Part shown: positions 50,451 to 60,677 of the stretch, in pieces | How the letters are laid out: the number at the start of each line of letters is the position of its first letter | Numbering within the stretch: the stretch's first letter is position 1 | Assembly: GCA_025148965.1 (NCBI GenBank) | Contig: CP102273.1 | Span: 2,604,001 to 2,668,000 of the forward strand | Direction of reading: 5' to 3' | DNA: 64,000 nucleotides | From: Intestinibacter bartlettii | Lineage (GTDB): Bacteria > Bacillota > Clostridia > Peptostreptococcales > Peptostreptococcaceae | The notes under the pieces: generated by a model | The model's database searches: none | What the model was told of the DNA's origin: nothing | The model's input: only the letters and a program-made list of their open reading frames with translations | Translations under genes and position numbers: made by a program

Positions 50451-52130
50451 TTAAATATTATGTTGCTCTAGCATTTGCCAGTTATCATAGTGATCTATCA
50501 ACCATTGACCTGATGATTGTACAACTATAAATTCCATATATTCTTTTTGATATTGAGCTCCTTTATCTTGTTTATATATATTATATTCTATAGTTGCTGA
50601 TACTCTATACTTATTGCCTTCTCTTTTCATGCTATTTTTAGTATATCCAACGACATCTACTTGAGTACCGTTTGCATATGTTTTAGGTATAGTTTTTGAT
50701 AATTGTTTGTATAGATCTCCTGATGAAGTTAGATAATCACTTACGTAACCAATACTTCCATAGTTCAATGCATCTGCATAATTTCCTAAATATCCTTTTA
50801 CTACTAAATCAACTTCACTATTAGAATCTGAATTACTGTTACTATCATTATTTGATGATGTATCTGAACCTTCTTCAAAAGTTATCCCAACGCTGTATAT
50901 TTCTTCTCCATCGTACATAATTCTTAAATTTGTTGAACCAGCTTGGTTTCCATATAATATACATTTGTTTCCGTCATAAGATAACTCTGCTATACTTGAA
51001 TCATCTAAAGAATAAGATAATTCATCTTTTTCAATATCATCACCGCTTAATTTTACTTTTAACTGTGCTTCTTCTCCTACTGGAAGTACATAACCACTTC
51101 CACTTTTTTGAGCATTAGAACTTGGATAAATACTTTCAACTGCAACATCATCACTATCATTGCTATCAACATCTCCAACACCGATATTTATAGCTTGTAT
51201 TTCCTTATCATTATAGTATATGTGAAGAGTCGTAGTTCCTTCACCAACTCCTACTAATATACATTTATTATATGTTTCTTTTTTATAATTACATACAGTA
51301 TTATCATCTAATGAATAAGATATCTTATCTTTATCTATTTTATCTTTGTTTTTAGCATCTAAAGTAATATTAAGCTGAACAGTTTCATTTTTATCTATCA
51401 TATATGTAGTTCCATTTAATTTTGTTTGTGGACTAAAATAAAAATCAGAGACTTCAACATCTCCAGGGCCAGAGAATAATTTAGTTACCCCTAATCCTAT
51501 AATTATCAATAATAATGGTATTAATAATAATAATTTTTTCTTATTTCCATTTGAATCGTTATAATTATTTTGATTATTTCTGTTATTTAAATTAGTATTA
51601 TCAAATTGTCTATTTGTATTTATAGGTTCTTGTCTATATTCTTCTTTTTGTTGATTTAAAATTTCATCATAATCAGGTTCTTTCTGTTCATTATGCTTAT
51701 TGTTATCATCAATACTATCTTTAAATACTATTTCTTTTTCTAAATTAAGCTTTGGTTTAGAATTTTTTTTATTTACTTTTGCTTTATACTCATCTAAACT
51801 ATCTACCTTTGTATTAGTCCAACCTAAAGCATATGATAAACAATCTAAAACATATTCTTGTCTTATCTCTGTAACATAATGTTTCTCAAATACATCTTTC
51901 GCCTTCTCTATAGCTTCTTTATTTGTATTATTTGGATTTAGTAAGATACCTACTATTCCTGAATTAATTGCATCCATTACCCAACTTGTCTCAGTTGTAA
52001 ACTTATTAGATAGTAAATCTGGTAGTATAGCTTTTACTTTATCTTGATTTAAAAGTGCATCTTTTCCAAATTTCTCGACTATAAATCGAAGTGCCAAACT
52101 CAAATTTTCTTCTTTTATTTCAGCTGCCAT
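50451..52130 (-). CDS. Membrane protein: shared N-terminal domain, two Ig-like modules, NTF2-like C terminus
   Basis: The protein has 559 residues. The N-terminal helical domain (about 1-105; LSLALRFIVEKFGKDA, SWVMDAINSGIV and CLSYALGWTN) matches the SH3b protein's N terminus. A charged Asn/Gln-rich linker and one membrane helix follow (about 199-216, LLLLIPLLLIIIGLGV). Outside lie two Ig-like repeats (about 232-330 and 333-425; both with SYSLDD and GEGTTTL/NQAGSTN), a Ser/Asn linker, and an NTF2-like domain (about 440-559; VKGYLGNYADALN, then GQWLIDHYDNW) like the last domain of TcaA-type proteins. The arrangement is that of a sensor reaching across the wall. GGGGAG precedes the ATG. It is the first gene of the whole locus. 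Confidence 0.85.
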   Translation of the reverse strand: MAAEIKEENLSLALRFIVEKFGKDALLNQDKVKAILPDLLSNKFTTETSWVMDAINSGIVGILLNPNNTNKEAIEKAKDVFEKHYVTEIRQEYVLDCLSYALGWTNTKVDSLDEYKAKVNKKNSKPKLNLEKEIVFKDSIDDNNKHNEQKEPDYDEILNQQKEEYRQEPINTNRQFDNTNLNNRNNQNNYNDSNGNKKKLLLLIPLLLIIIGLGVTKLFSGPGDVEVSDFYFSPQTKLNGTTYMIDKNETVQLNITLDAKNKDKIDKDKISYSLDDNTVCNYKKETYNKCILVGVGEGTTTLHIYYNDKEIQAINIGVGDVDSNDSDDVAVESIYPSSNAQKSGSGYVLPVGEEAQLKVKLSGDDIEKDELSYSLDDSSIAELSYDGNKCILYGNQAGSTNLRIMYDGEEIYSVGITFEEGSDTSSNNDSNSNSDSNSEVDLVVKGYLGNYADALNYGSIGYVSDYLTSSGDLYKQLSKTIPKTYANGTQVDVVGYTKNSMKREGNKYRVSATIEYNIYKQDKGAQYQKEYMEFIVVQSSGQWLIDHYDNWQMLEQHNI

Positions 52131-52225
52131 TTTATTCTCCCCATTATATATATATTTCTAATTTATATTATTACATAATTATAGATTTTTTTCTATATTT
52201 TAGAATCCTAAAAGTAATAAAAATA

Positions 52226-52256
52226 GCCTGTATCCGTCAATAAATCAAATACAGGC
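52226..52256 (-). terminator. Terminator of the MATE gene
   Basis: GCCTGTAT and ATACAGGC form an 8-bp stem with a 15-base loop, followed on the minus strand by TATTTTTATTAC. Confidence 0.8.
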
Positions 52257-52290
52257 ATTTTTTACAATTTAATTTTTTAATTTTAAGGTT

Positions 52291-53646
52291 TTATACAGTT
52301 TCAACAGCTTCTAATGTCGTTTTTTTTATCCAACTACTCTTATAATAATAAGCTGTCATCGCTATATTTGTAAGTATCCATGTTAATGGATAACTTGCAT
52401 AAATTATTCTTACGTCTTTTACAATTCCCATCATTACAACAAGCCAACCTACTCTAAATCCACACATGCAAACAAGTCCGATTAACATAGGTACAAAAGT
52501 TTTTCCAGCACCTCTAAGCACCCCTGATAATATTTGATTCATTGCATATATAAAGTATAGTGGAACTATAAACATTATAAATTGTGAACCGTATTTTACT
52601 ACTTCCGAATCAGTTGTAAATACATGTAGTATTGGAGTTTTAAATATCATAATTAATCCTCCTATTAATACTGTCATACCTACACATATTTTCATACTTA
52701 AAGATTTACCTTTTTTAACTCTTTCAACATTTCTAGCTCCGATATTTTGGCCTATAAAGTTGCTCGCTGCCATAGCAAGTGCTTCTATTGGCATATATAT
52801 AAATCCTTCAATTTTATAATATACAGTAAGTGCTGCCATTACATCTAATCCAAATAAATTTACTTTTGATTGTACTATTATATTTGAGAAACATACTAAA
52901 ACAGATTGTAATCCTGTTGGCACACCTATTACTAAAATATGTTTTAATATATCTTTGTCTATTTTTATTTTACTTATATGAAGTTTGTATACTTCATTGC
53001 TACTAATTAATTTTATAAGTATTAAAATTGCAGATAATGTTTGTGATAATGTTGTTGCTAGGGCTGCACCCATTACTCCCATATTAAAAACTATTATAAA
53101 TACTAAATCTAGTATTATATTTAATATACCTGCTGCACCTAGATAATAAAGTGGCGTTTTACTATCTCCCATAGCTCTTAGTATTCCTGTTCCCATATTA
53201 TAAATCATCATAGGAATCATACTTAAGAAATAAACCCTAATATATGTAACTGCATATCCTATTACATCATCAGGAGTATTTATCATTTTTAAGATAGTTT
53301 CTGCACATAATAAACCAACTATCATTAATACTATACCTGATATAAAACTAAGTCCCATTGTTGTATGAACTGTTTTAAATACTTTTTCTTCGTCGTTTTC
53401 TCCAAAACATTGTGATAAAACTATACTAGATCCATTTGATAAACCTATAAAGAAGTAAATCATAAAAACAACTACTAAGTTACATGTTCCAACAGCTGCC
53501 AAAGCATTAGCTCCCACAAACCTTCCAACTATCGCCGTATCTACTGTGTTATATAATTGTTGAAATAAGTTTGAAATTAGAATTGGAATAGAAAACAATA
53601 TAAGTTGTTTTGAAATACTACCTTTAGTCATTTGTGTTACTGCCAT
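52291..53646 (-). CDS. MATE-family multidrug/metabolite exporter
   Basis: The protein has 451 residues, twelve membrane helices and two homologous halves. It starts with the family motif ILFSIPILISNLFQQLYNTVD and GRFVGANALAAVG, and the second half repeats the pattern (GVPTGLQSVLV, IGQNIGARNVERVKKG). MATE proteins export cationic drugs or metabolites in exchange for Na+ or H+. AAGGAGGAG precedes the ATG. It is monocistronic between two terminators. The substrate cannot be told from sequence. Confidence 0.93.
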   Translation of the reverse strand: MAVTQMTKGSISKQLILFSIPILISNLFQQLYNTVDTAIVGRFVGANALAAVGTCNLVVVFMIYFFIGLSNGSSIVLSQCFGENDEEKVFKTVHTTMGLSFISGIVLMIVGLLCAETILKMINTPDDVIGYAVTYIRVYFLSMIPMMIYNMGTGILRAMGDSKTPLYYLGAAGILNIILDLVFIIVFNMGVMGAALATTLSQTLSAILILIKLISSNEVYKLHISKIKIDKDILKHILVIGVPTGLQSVLVCFSNIIVQSKVNLFGLDVMAALTVYYKIEGFIYMPIEALAMAASNFIGQNIGARNVERVKKGKSLSMKICVGMTVLIGGLIMIFKTPILHVFTTDSEVVKYGSQFIMFIVPLYFIYAMNQILSGVLRGAGKTFVPMLIGLVCMCGFRVGWLVVMMGIVKDVRIIYASYPLTWILTNIAMTAYYYKSSWIKKTTLEAVETV

Positions 53647-53800
53647 TTTTCTCCTCCTTTATATTCCCACAAATTAAATTTATTTTTAATTAATATATTG
53701 TATCACCATATAACAATTTTTATTAAATGAATACTTGTTCATATATTATTTTACAATATAATTTCAAATTTTAATATTCCAATTTGTTATCACAAAAATT

Positions 53801-53831
53801 AGGAGAGTACTTATATTTTAGATACTCTCCT
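53801..53831 (-). terminator. Terminator of the AstE/AspA-like gene
   Basis: AGGAGAGTA and TACTCTCCT form a 9-bp stem around a 13-base loop, followed by AATTTTTG on the minus strand. Confidence 0.85.
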
Positions 53832-53855
53832 TTAATAATTTATATTAATTCAATT

Positions 53856-54830
53856 TTAAATTATTTCAACATGTCTTATATCCCCAAATGCTCCTATATC
53901 TCCACCTTTTTTTATTCTTAACCCTATATGGATATACATAACTTTACAATCTTCAGTTGCTCTATATTCTTCTAGTACATTTCCAAAGAAATCTTTAACA
54001 CTGCCTATTAAAGCACCTTTTTTAAGTATCATTCCTGGTTCTAAATCTGTATACCAAAGTCCTGCATAATTTGAAGTCATATATTCTACTTTTCTCCAGA
54101 TAAATTTAACTTCTTGAGATTTTTTTTCATTTTTATCTACTACTTTGAAATGATCTAATATTAAATAAATATCTTTAATATATGCTTCATAATCTTTTCT
54201 ATCACATCTATTAAGGCCCCCTCTTTCAAGTAAAATAGATGGAATACCTTTTGTTGTTGCATAACTGTAAAATCCGCTTTTTGCTCTAGATGCAATTAAA
54301 TTATTAATTGTCGTTATTTTTGCAACTTCCAATGAAGCATTATTTACTTCTTCACTTGCTGTAGAGGGGAAGAAAATGCATGTTGATAAAAGTTGTTCAC
54401 CTTGTCCACTGTGAAGATCTACTATAAAATCTGCTTCATCAATTATATTTTCCTCAAGGAATGCAGCTAGTCTCTTACTAAGTGTCCCATTTTTATCCCC
54501 AGGGAATACATCATTCATATTTCCCCCATCTTCTGGAACAAATCTTTCGTGTTTTGTGTAAAAACCTTGAGTATTTATACAGTGTAAAATTATAATACGT
54601 CCATTTACTTTTAGAGGATCTATTTGTTCTGAAAGTATACTACAAGCAGCCATTCCTGGGTATTCTCCTGAATGTACACCAGCACTTACAACAATTGTCT
54701 TTCCTTTATTAACCCCATTAATTAGTGTAACTGGTATATCATAATCTTCTTCATATAGATGAGCTATAAATTGTATCTTCTCTCCTATATTGACCTCTCT
54801 CCCTAATAAATTCCAAACTTCATTTTTCAT
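53856..54830 (-). CDS. AstE/AspA-type zinc deacylase (M14-like)
   Basis: The protein has 324 residues. Zinc ligands and signature: H53-S-G-E56 in SAGVHSGEYPGM, the distal His in FIVDLHSGQGE, and catalytic Glu in LLERGGLNR. The last 100 residues form the beta-barrel typical of succinylglutamate desuccinylase/aspartoacylase proteins. These enzymes remove an acyl group from an N-acyl amino acid. The exact substrate is open. GGGAGA precedes the ATG. It is monocistronic, and its neighbour upstream is the leucine operon terminator region. Confidence 0.85.
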   Translation of the reverse strand: MKNEVWNLLGREVNIGEKIQFIAHLYEEDYDIPVTLINGVNKGKTIVVSAGVHSGEYPGMAACSILSEQIDPLKVNGRIIILHCINTQGFYTKHERFVPEDGGNMNDVFPGDKNGTLSKRLAAFLEENIIDEADFIVDLHSGQGEQLLSTCIFFPSTASEEVNNASLEVAKITTINNLIASRAKSGFYSYATTKGIPSILLERGGLNRCDRKDYEAYIKDIYLILDHFKVVDKNEKKSQEVKFIWRKVEYMTSNYAGLWYTDLEPGMILKKGALIGSVKDFFGNVLEEYRATEDCKVMYIHIGLRIKKGGDIGAFGDIRHVEII

Positions 54831-54984
54831 AAATTAAATCTCCCTTAAATTAAACTAACATTATAAATTTTACCACTAAAAAAACTTTTAAATAATTCTA
54901 ATATGTTATAGCCAAATATTCTAAATAGTGCTACAATATGTAATATAATTAAGTTATTGATAATAAATGTTTGAAAACATTCAA

Positions 54985-55140
54985 AAAAGGTCAGAAGACT
55001 TGTCGTCTTCTGACTTTTTTAATTTTATAACTTAATCATATTCTACTTTCCCCAAAAGATAGAATATTTATTAAATAACCCTGCCTTATACGTGACAGTA
55101 TAATGTAATTTAGCCACTTTTTAAGTGGCTATTTTTTTAT
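54985..55140 (-). ncRNA. Candidate small RNA in the gap left of leuB
   Basis: The 434-base gap between the AstE-like and leuB genes has no coding frame. It holds GTCAGAAGAC/GTCTTCTGAC (54990-55014, perfect 10 bp, T6 on both sides), an ordered GC-richer island (CCCTGCCTTATACGTGACAG, about 55078-55097) and AGCCACTT/AAGTGGCT (55112-55130) with ATTTTTTT on the plus strand. A transcript on the minus strand would end at the first hairpin; a plus-strand one at the second. I cannot match it to a known family. Confidence 0.4.
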
Positions 55141-55144
55141 CTAA

Positions 55145-55190
55145 AAAATCCATAAGATGCAAATAATATTATCTACATCTTATGGATTTT
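55145..55190 (-). terminator. Terminator of the leu operon
   Basis: AAAATCCATAAGATG and CATCTTATGGATTTT form a perfect 15-bp stem with a 16-base loop, followed on the minus strand by TTAG. It lies 85 bases after leuB. Confidence 0.85.
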
Positions 55191-55274
55191 CTTTCCGTTT
55201 ATTCTACTTTAATCATATTTATTTAAAACTGTAACACTTTTTAATCATTTTAAAACTTTAATATTTTTTAATCA

Positions 55275-56345
55275 CTATATTTCTTTTGCTATTAAATCTC
55301 CCATTTCTTTTGTCCCAACTACTTCTCCAACACCATTGTAGATGTCTTTTGTTCTATATCCTGCGTTTAGAACATTTGTAACTGCAGTTTCTATAGCTTT
55401 TGCTTCTTCTTCTAATTTAAAGCTATATCTAAGCATCATAGCTACTGATAATATTGTAGCAATTGGGTTTACTACGTTTTGTCCAGCTATGTCTGGTGCA
55501 CTACCATGGATTGGTTCATACATACCGAAGTCGTCTCCTCTAACTGATGCTGATGGTAACATTCCTATAGAACCTGTTATCATTGAAGCTTCGTCTGATA
55601 TTATATCGCCGAATATATTATTAGTTACGATAACATCAAATTGAGAAGGGTCTTTTACCAGTTGCATAGCTGCATTATCAACATACATATATGATAATTC
55701 AACTTCTGGATAGTATTTTGCAAGTTCGTTTAAAACTTTTCTCCATAATTTAGAACTATCAAGAACATTAGCTTTATCAACACAAGTTAATTTTTTATTT
55801 CTTATCATTGCTGTTTCAAAAGCTTTTTTACCTATTCTTCTGATTTCATTTTCGTCGTATTTTTCAACATCATATGCGAATTCAACACCATTTTCTACAC
55901 CTGTTTTTCTTTCACCGAAGTATATTCCACCTGTAAGTTCTCTAACAACTACAAAGTCTACACCTTTTTCTACTATGTCAGCTCTAAGTGGTGATGCTTC
56001 TTTTATACTTTCATGCATTGTTGCAGGTCTTAAGTTTACGAATAATCCAAGGCCTGATCTAAGAGCTAATAGACCTTTTTCTGGTCTTTTTGAACTTTCT
56101 ATATTGTCCCATTTTGGTCCACCAACTGCACCTAATAAAACTGCATCGCTAGCTTTGCATATATCTAGTGATTCTTTTGGTAGCGGTTCACCTGTTACAT
56201 CTATTGCAGCCCCACCACCTAATACATTTGTACATTCAAATTTGTGGTTGTATTTTTGAGCTATTTTATCTAAAACTTTTAATCCTTCATCTACTATTTC
56301 AGGACCCACACCGTCCCCTTTTATTACTGCTATTTTAAAATCCAT
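55275..56345 (-). CDS. leuB: 3-isopropylmalate dehydrogenase
   Basis: This 356-residue protein catalyses the NAD-dependent oxidative decarboxylation of 3-isopropylmalate. Signs are the N-terminal [26 protein letters not shown], substrate-binding [25 protein letters not shown], the metal-binding [18 protein letters not shown], and the NAD-binding [18 protein letters not shown]. Length and motifs are complete. It is the last gene of leuA-leuC-leuD-leuB under the T-box. GGGGG precedes the ATG. Downstream is the operon terminator. Confidence 0.96.
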   Translation of the reverse strand: MDFKIAVIKGDGVGPEIVDEGLKVLDKIAQKYNHKFECTNVLGGGAAIDVTGEPLPKESLDICKASDAVLLGAVGGPKWDNIESSKRPEKGLLALRSGLGLFVNLRPATMHESIKEASPLRADIVEKGVDFVVVRELTGGIYFGERKTGVENGVEFAYDVEKYDENEIRRIGKKAFETAMIRNKKLTCVDKANVLDSSKLWRKVLNELAKYYPEVELSYMYVDNAAMQLVKDPSQFDVIVTNNIFGDIISDEASMITGSIGMLPSASVRGDDFGMYEPIHGSAPDIAGQNVVNPIATILSVAMMLRYSFKLEEEAKAIETAVTNVLNAGYRTKDIYNGVGEVVGTKEMGDLIAKEI

Positions 56346-56433
56346 CTATATAATCCCCCTGGTTGACTTCTTTTTCCCTTATATATTTTTATTTATGTAA
56401 CTATCCATCTAAATATGGTTAATCACTTTTTTC

Positions 56434-56922
56434 TTATTTATTTTTTTCTATTGATTTAATTAAGCCACCATTTTGAATTATATTTTGCATAAATTCTGGG
56501 AATGGTTCTGCTTGATAAGTTTCGTTTTTAGTTATATTTTTAATAACACCTGTGTCGAAGTCTATTTCAACCTTGTCACCTTCTTCAATACCTTTTGCTG
56601 CTTCGTCACATTCAAGTATTGGAAGTCCTATGTTTATTGAGTTTCTGTAGAATATTCTCGCAAAAGTTGATGCTATTACACAAGATATTCCACTTTCTTT
56701 TATTGCTATTGGGGCATGTTCTCTTGATGAACCGCATCCAAAGTTTTTGTTTGCTACTATTATGTCCCCTTCTTCTACTTTTTGAGCAAATTCTTTATCT
56801 ATATCTTCCATACAATGAGATGCTAATTCCTTCATGTCAGGAGTGTTTAAGTATCTCGCTGGTATTATTACATCTGTATCTATATTATCTCCATATTTAA
56901 AAACTTTTCCACTTGCTAACAT
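56434..56922 (-). CDS. leuD: 3-isopropylmalate dehydratase small subunit
   Basis: This 162-residue protein is the swivelling small subunit that completes the active site of isopropylmalate isomerase. It shows [28 protein letters not shown] and [17 protein letters not shown]. This short form pairs with the HacA/archaeal-type LeuC encoded just before. The ATG at 56922 is chosen because GGAGGGG lies upstream and it follows the leuC stop directly; an earlier Met at 56949 would overlap leuC. Confidence 0.95.
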   Translation of the reverse strand: MLASGKVFKYGDNIDTDVIIPARYLNTPDMKELASHCMEDIDKEFAQKVEEGDIIVANKNFGCGSSREHAPIAIKESGISCVIASTFARIFYRNSINIGLPILECDEAAKGIEEGDKVEIDFDTGVIKNITKNETYQAEPFPEFMQNIIQNGGLIKSIEKNK

Positions 56923-56923
56923 A

Positions 56924-58213
56924 TTATTTTTCCCCTCCACAAACTTCACTTGGTGATGATATTTTTCCTGTTATTGCAGATGCTGCTGCAACTGCTGGAC
57001 TTGCTAAATAAACTTCAGATTCTGTATGACCCATTCTTCCTACAAAGTTTCTATTTGTAGTTGATACTGCTCTTTCACCTGCTGCCAATATTCCCATGTG
57101 TCCACCTAAGCAAGGTCCACATGTTGGTGTTGAAATTGCAGCTCCTGCAAGTACCATATCAGTTATATATCCTTTTTCTATCGCTTCAAGGTAGATTGCT
57201 TGAGTTCCTGGGAAAACTATACATCTTACATCATCAGCAACTTTTTTACCTCTCATTATTTCTGCAGCAATTCTCATATCTTCAATTCTACCGTTTGTAC
57301 ATGAACCAATTACTACTTGATCTATTTTTATATCTTCAGTTATTTCATCAGTAGTTTTTGTGTTTTCTGGTAGATGTGGAAATGCTACTGTTGGTTTTAA
57401 TTCACTTAAATCTATTTCAATCACTCTGTCATATTCGGCATCTTCATCTGCCTCGTATACAGTTGGATTTTTTTCGATAGTTTTGCATGGATGAGCTTCC
57501 ATATATTCTTTAGTTTTTTCATCAACAGGGAATATACCATTTTTAGCCCCTGCTTCTATAGCCATATTACATATTGTGAATCTGTCATCCATTGATAAAT
57601 ATTGTACACCATCTCCGGCAAATTCCATTGACATATATCTTGCTCCATCAACTCCAATTTCCCCGATTATGTGTAAGATTATATCTTTACCACTTATCCA
57701 TTTAGCTGGTTTATTTTTAAGAACAAATTTGATTGCTCCTGGCACTTTAAACCATGCTTTTCCTGTTGCCATACCAGCAGCCATATCAGTCGAACCAATA
57801 CCTGTTGAAAATGCACCAAGTGCTCCATATGTACAAGTATGTGAGTCAGCACCGATTACTACATCACCACATGTTACAAGACCTTTTTCTGGTAATAAGC
57901 AGTGTTCTATACCCATTTGTCCAACATCAAAGTAGTTTATAACTTCTTTTCCTCTTGCAAAAGTTCTAGCTACTTTACATTGTTCTGCACTTTTTATATC
58001 TTTGTTTGGTGTAAAGTGGTCACAAACTATTGTAACTTTAGTTTTGTCGAATACTTTATCTATTCCTAATTTATTAAATTCAGTTATTGCAACTGGAGTA
58101 GTTATATCATTTCCTAATACTAAATCTAGGTTAGCTTCTATTAATTGTCCTTTTTTTACTTCATTCATCCCAGCGTGTTTTGCTAAGATTTTTTGTGTCA
58201 TTGTCATACCCAT
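56924..58213 (-). CDS. leuC: 3-isopropylmalate dehydratase large subunit
   Basis: The protein has 429 residues. It is the aconitase-fold subunit that binds the 4Fe-4S cluster: [15 protein letters not shown] carries the first ligand Cys, [12 protein letters not shown] the second region, and [14 protein letters not shown] the last two Cys. The shorter length and the small partner place it in the HacA-like LeuC group used by many Firmicutes. GGGGGAT precedes the ATG. Positions in the operon: 120 bases after leuA, adjacent to leuD. Confidence 0.96.
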   Translation of the reverse strand: MGMTMTQKILAKHAGMNEVKKGQLIEANLDLVLGNDITTPVAITEFNKLGIDKVFDKTKVTIVCDHFTPNKDIKSAEQCKVARTFARGKEVINYFDVGQMGIEHCLLPEKGLVTCGDVVIGADSHTCTYGALGAFSTGIGSTDMAAGMATGKAWFKVPGAIKFVLKNKPAKWISGKDIILHIIGEIGVDGARYMSMEFAGDGVQYLSMDDRFTICNMAIEAGAKNGIFPVDEKTKEYMEAHPCKTIEKNPTVYEADEDAEYDRVIEIDLSELKPTVAFPHLPENTKTTDEITEDIKIDQVVIGSCTNGRIEDMRIAAEIMRGKKVADDVRCIVFPGTQAIYLEAIEKGYITDMVLAGAAISTPTCGPCLGGHMGILAAGERAVSTTNRNFVGRMGHTESEVYLASPAVAAASAITGKISSPSEVCGGEK

Positions 58214-58333
58214 TGGCGTATCCCCCTTATTTCTTTCAATATATTATCTATTTACCTGTATTTTCTCAATTAATATTTTTAGTAGGCTATAGTATTCGCC
58301 ATAGCCTACGATTTTTACTTTATATATTTAATC

Positions 58334-60079
58334 TTAGTTTACATCCATTTTTATATAGCTCTTATTAATAGCGTTCATAAGTGCGCTTATTGCTGCTGTA
58401 TTGATGTTTTCAGATATTCCAACCCCGAAATATGGCTCAGTACATCCAGTATCAATTTGTATATAAGCAACCCCTTTAACGTGTGAACCTTCACCAAGAG
58501 CATGTTCATGATAGTGAACGAATTTATAATTTTTAAGTGATTTTAACTCTTCTTCATCTTGTTGCATTAAAGCATTACTAAATGCATCGACTGGACCATT
58601 ACCAGTTCCTTTTATTGTATAATCATGTCCATTGAAGTTTATAACTGCTTCCAATAATAAATTATTAGTTTCTATATTATTGCTATCAACATCAAATGAG
58701 TCAGAATCAACAGAACTTATTTTGTATTTTGTTAATTTATATGGTGTTTCAATATTGATGTACCATTTTTCGAATAAGTTGAATATTTCTTGTGGAGAAA
58801 GTTCTTTACCCATTGAATCTGAACGTCTCTTAACAACTTTGCCGAAATATTTTTGCATAGCTTTTGGCATATTGTATCCAAATTCACTTTCCATAATATA
58901 TGCTGCTCCACCTTTACCTGATTGAGAATTTATTCTTATGATTTCTTTGTATTCTCTTCCTAAATCGTGAGGATCTAATGGCAAATAAGGAACTTGCCAT
59001 ACATATTCACCTCTAGATTCTCTAGCTTTCATACCCTTTCTTATTGCATCTTGGTGTGAACCAGAGAATGCAGTGAAGACTAAATCACCGACATATGGAT
59101 GTCTTTCATGTATAGGTAATTTTGTACAGTCTTTATATATTTCTGCTATTTTATTTATATTTGAAAAATCAAGTTCAGGATCTACCCCTTGAGAGTACAT
59201 ATTCATACCAACTATTAATATGTCTAAGTTTCCTGTTCTTTCTCCATTTCCAAATAAAGTACCTTCTATTCTATCAGCCCCTGCTAATAATCCTAATTCT
59301 GCAGCAGCTGTTGATGTCCCTCTATCATTGTGTGGGTGTAAACTAATTGATACACAGTCCCTATTTTTAATAGTTTTGCTGAACCATTCGATTTGGTCTG
59401 CATATCTATTTGGCGTTGTCATTTCAACAGTTGATGGTAAGTTTATTATCATCTTATTTTCTGATGTTGGTTGCCATACATCCATAACAGCCTCACATAT
59501 TTCAAGAGCATAATCCATTTCAGTTCCTGTAAAACTTTCTGGTGAATATTCAAATTGAAAGTTTGTTTCTGGATATTTAACTGCCTCTTCTTTAATTAAT
59601 TTTGCCCCCTTAACAGCTATTCCTATTATTTCTTCTTTATCCATATTAAAAACTACATCTCTTTGTAATACTGATGTTGAATTGTATAAATGGACTATCG
59701 CATTTTTACATCCTTTTAATGCTTCAAAAGTTTTTGTTATTAAGTGTTCTCTTGATTGAGTTAAAACTTGCACCTTAACATCATCTGGTATTAAGTTTTC
59801 ATCAATTAATTTTCTTAAAAAATCATACTCAGTTTGTGATGCTGATGGAAATCCAACTTCGATTTCTTTAAATCCTACATCTAACAACATTTTAAACATA
59901 CCCATTTTTTCGTCTACGCTCATTGGTGTAGGTAGTGATTGATTCCCGTCCCTTAAATCTACACTACACCAAATAGGTGCCTTTGTTATATCTTTGTCTG
60001 GCCATTCGCGATTTGTAAAGTTTTTTGGTTGAAAATTTGGTTTCACGTATTTTTTATAATTAAACTCACTATTTTTCAT
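58334..60079 (-). CDS. leuA: 2-isopropylmalate synthase, type 2 (LeuA2)
   Basis: The protein has 581 residues. It is the first committed step of leucine synthesis: acetyl-CoA plus 2-ketoisovalerate. The catalytic barrel carries SVDLRDGNQSLP, GFPSASQTEYDF, the metal ligand segment SLHPHNDRGTSTAAAELG and FGNGERTGNLD. The C-terminal regulatory domain (about 440-581) binds leucine for feedback inhibition. The N-terminal NREWPDKDITKAPIW and overall length are those of the type 2 (fungal/actinobacterial-like) enzyme rather than the E. coli type. First gene behind the T-box; GGGGGA precedes the ATG. Confidence 0.95.
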   Translation of the reverse strand: MKNSEFNYKKYVKPNFQPKNFTNREWPDKDITKAPIWCSVDLRDGNQSLPTPMSVDEKMGMFKMLLDVGFKEIEVGFPSASQTEYDFLRKLIDENLIPDDVKVQVLTQSREHLITKTFEALKGCKNAIVHLYNSTSVLQRDVVFNMDKEEIIGIAVKGAKLIKEEAVKYPETNFQFEYSPESFTGTEMDYALEICEAVMDVWQPTSENKMIINLPSTVEMTTPNRYADQIEWFSKTIKNRDCVSISLHPHNDRGTSTAAAELGLLAGADRIEGTLFGNGERTGNLDILIVGMNMYSQGVDPELDFSNINKIAEIYKDCTKLPIHERHPYVGDLVFTAFSGSHQDAIRKGMKARESRGEYVWQVPYLPLDPHDLGREYKEIIRINSQSGKGGAAYIMESEFGYNMPKAMQKYFGKVVKRRSDSMGKELSPQEIFNLFEKWYINIETPYKLTKYKISSVDSDSFDVDSNNIETNNLLLEAVINFNGHDYTIKGTGNGPVDAFSNALMQQDEEELKSLKNYKFVHYHEHALGEGSHVKGVAYIQIDTGCTEPYFGVGISENINTAAISALMNAINKSYIKMDVN

Positions 60080-60394
60080 ATTTAAATCCCCCTGTATTAA
60101 TTATTTACATTGTATATTTCATAATATTCAGTATATTCTGATATTTTAATTGAAGTTTATTTCATTCCCCAGTTATTTATATTATTTCGTACAATTAATT
60201 ATCATACTTATACTTCTTTGTGCCTTTTATTATTTATTTTCCCTAATTATTTTTGTATTTTGTGCTTTTTTTATTTATTCCCTATTATTTTTTCTCTTAT
60301 CGAGTCCCAGTTATTATAATTATCAATTATTTACCAAATATTTTAAAAATTAAAAATTCATTCGAGATTGGCCTTCTCTCGTTATTTACCAATT

Positions 60395-60670
60395 AAAAAA
60401 CCCCGTCTCTAAAAATTAGAGACGAGGTTGTATTCTCGCGGTACCACTCTAGTTAGCTTATAAAAAGCCCACTCTGTAACAGTTAAAACTGTATGCCTTA
60501 TAACGTAGACTAACGTTTTACCCTAGGTAAACAGCTCCTAGACAAGTTCAGATTCATCCACTGCCAAATCACACCACACTTTGGCTCTCTGTAAGTTTCA
60601 TAAATTCCTACTATTTCTACTCAATGCCTTTGTTTCGTTTTTTTTGTTATTTTGTGTATTTGTTTAACTT
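60395..60670 (-). promoter_or_regulatory. T-box leader controlling the leu operon
   Basis: The minus-strand leader contains the conserved T-box AGAGTGGTACCGCG (60437-60450). Its terminator stem is CCTCGTCTCTAA/TTAGAGACGGGG (60401-60427) with a run of six T (60395-60400). Upstream Stem I sequence includes GAACTTGTC (about 60541-60549), in which CUU or UUG, both Leu codons, may be the specifier. The mechanism is established: uncharged tRNA-Leu stabilises the antiterminator and the leu genes are read. The operon genes confirm the amino acid. Confidence 0.95.
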
Positions 60671-60677
60671 AATTAAA

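Noticed and set aside
40209-52130. A classic ter tellurite-resistance operon
   Set aside because: No TerD, TerB or TerC family protein is present; only the TerY-P components are, so tellurite resistance cannot be claimed.
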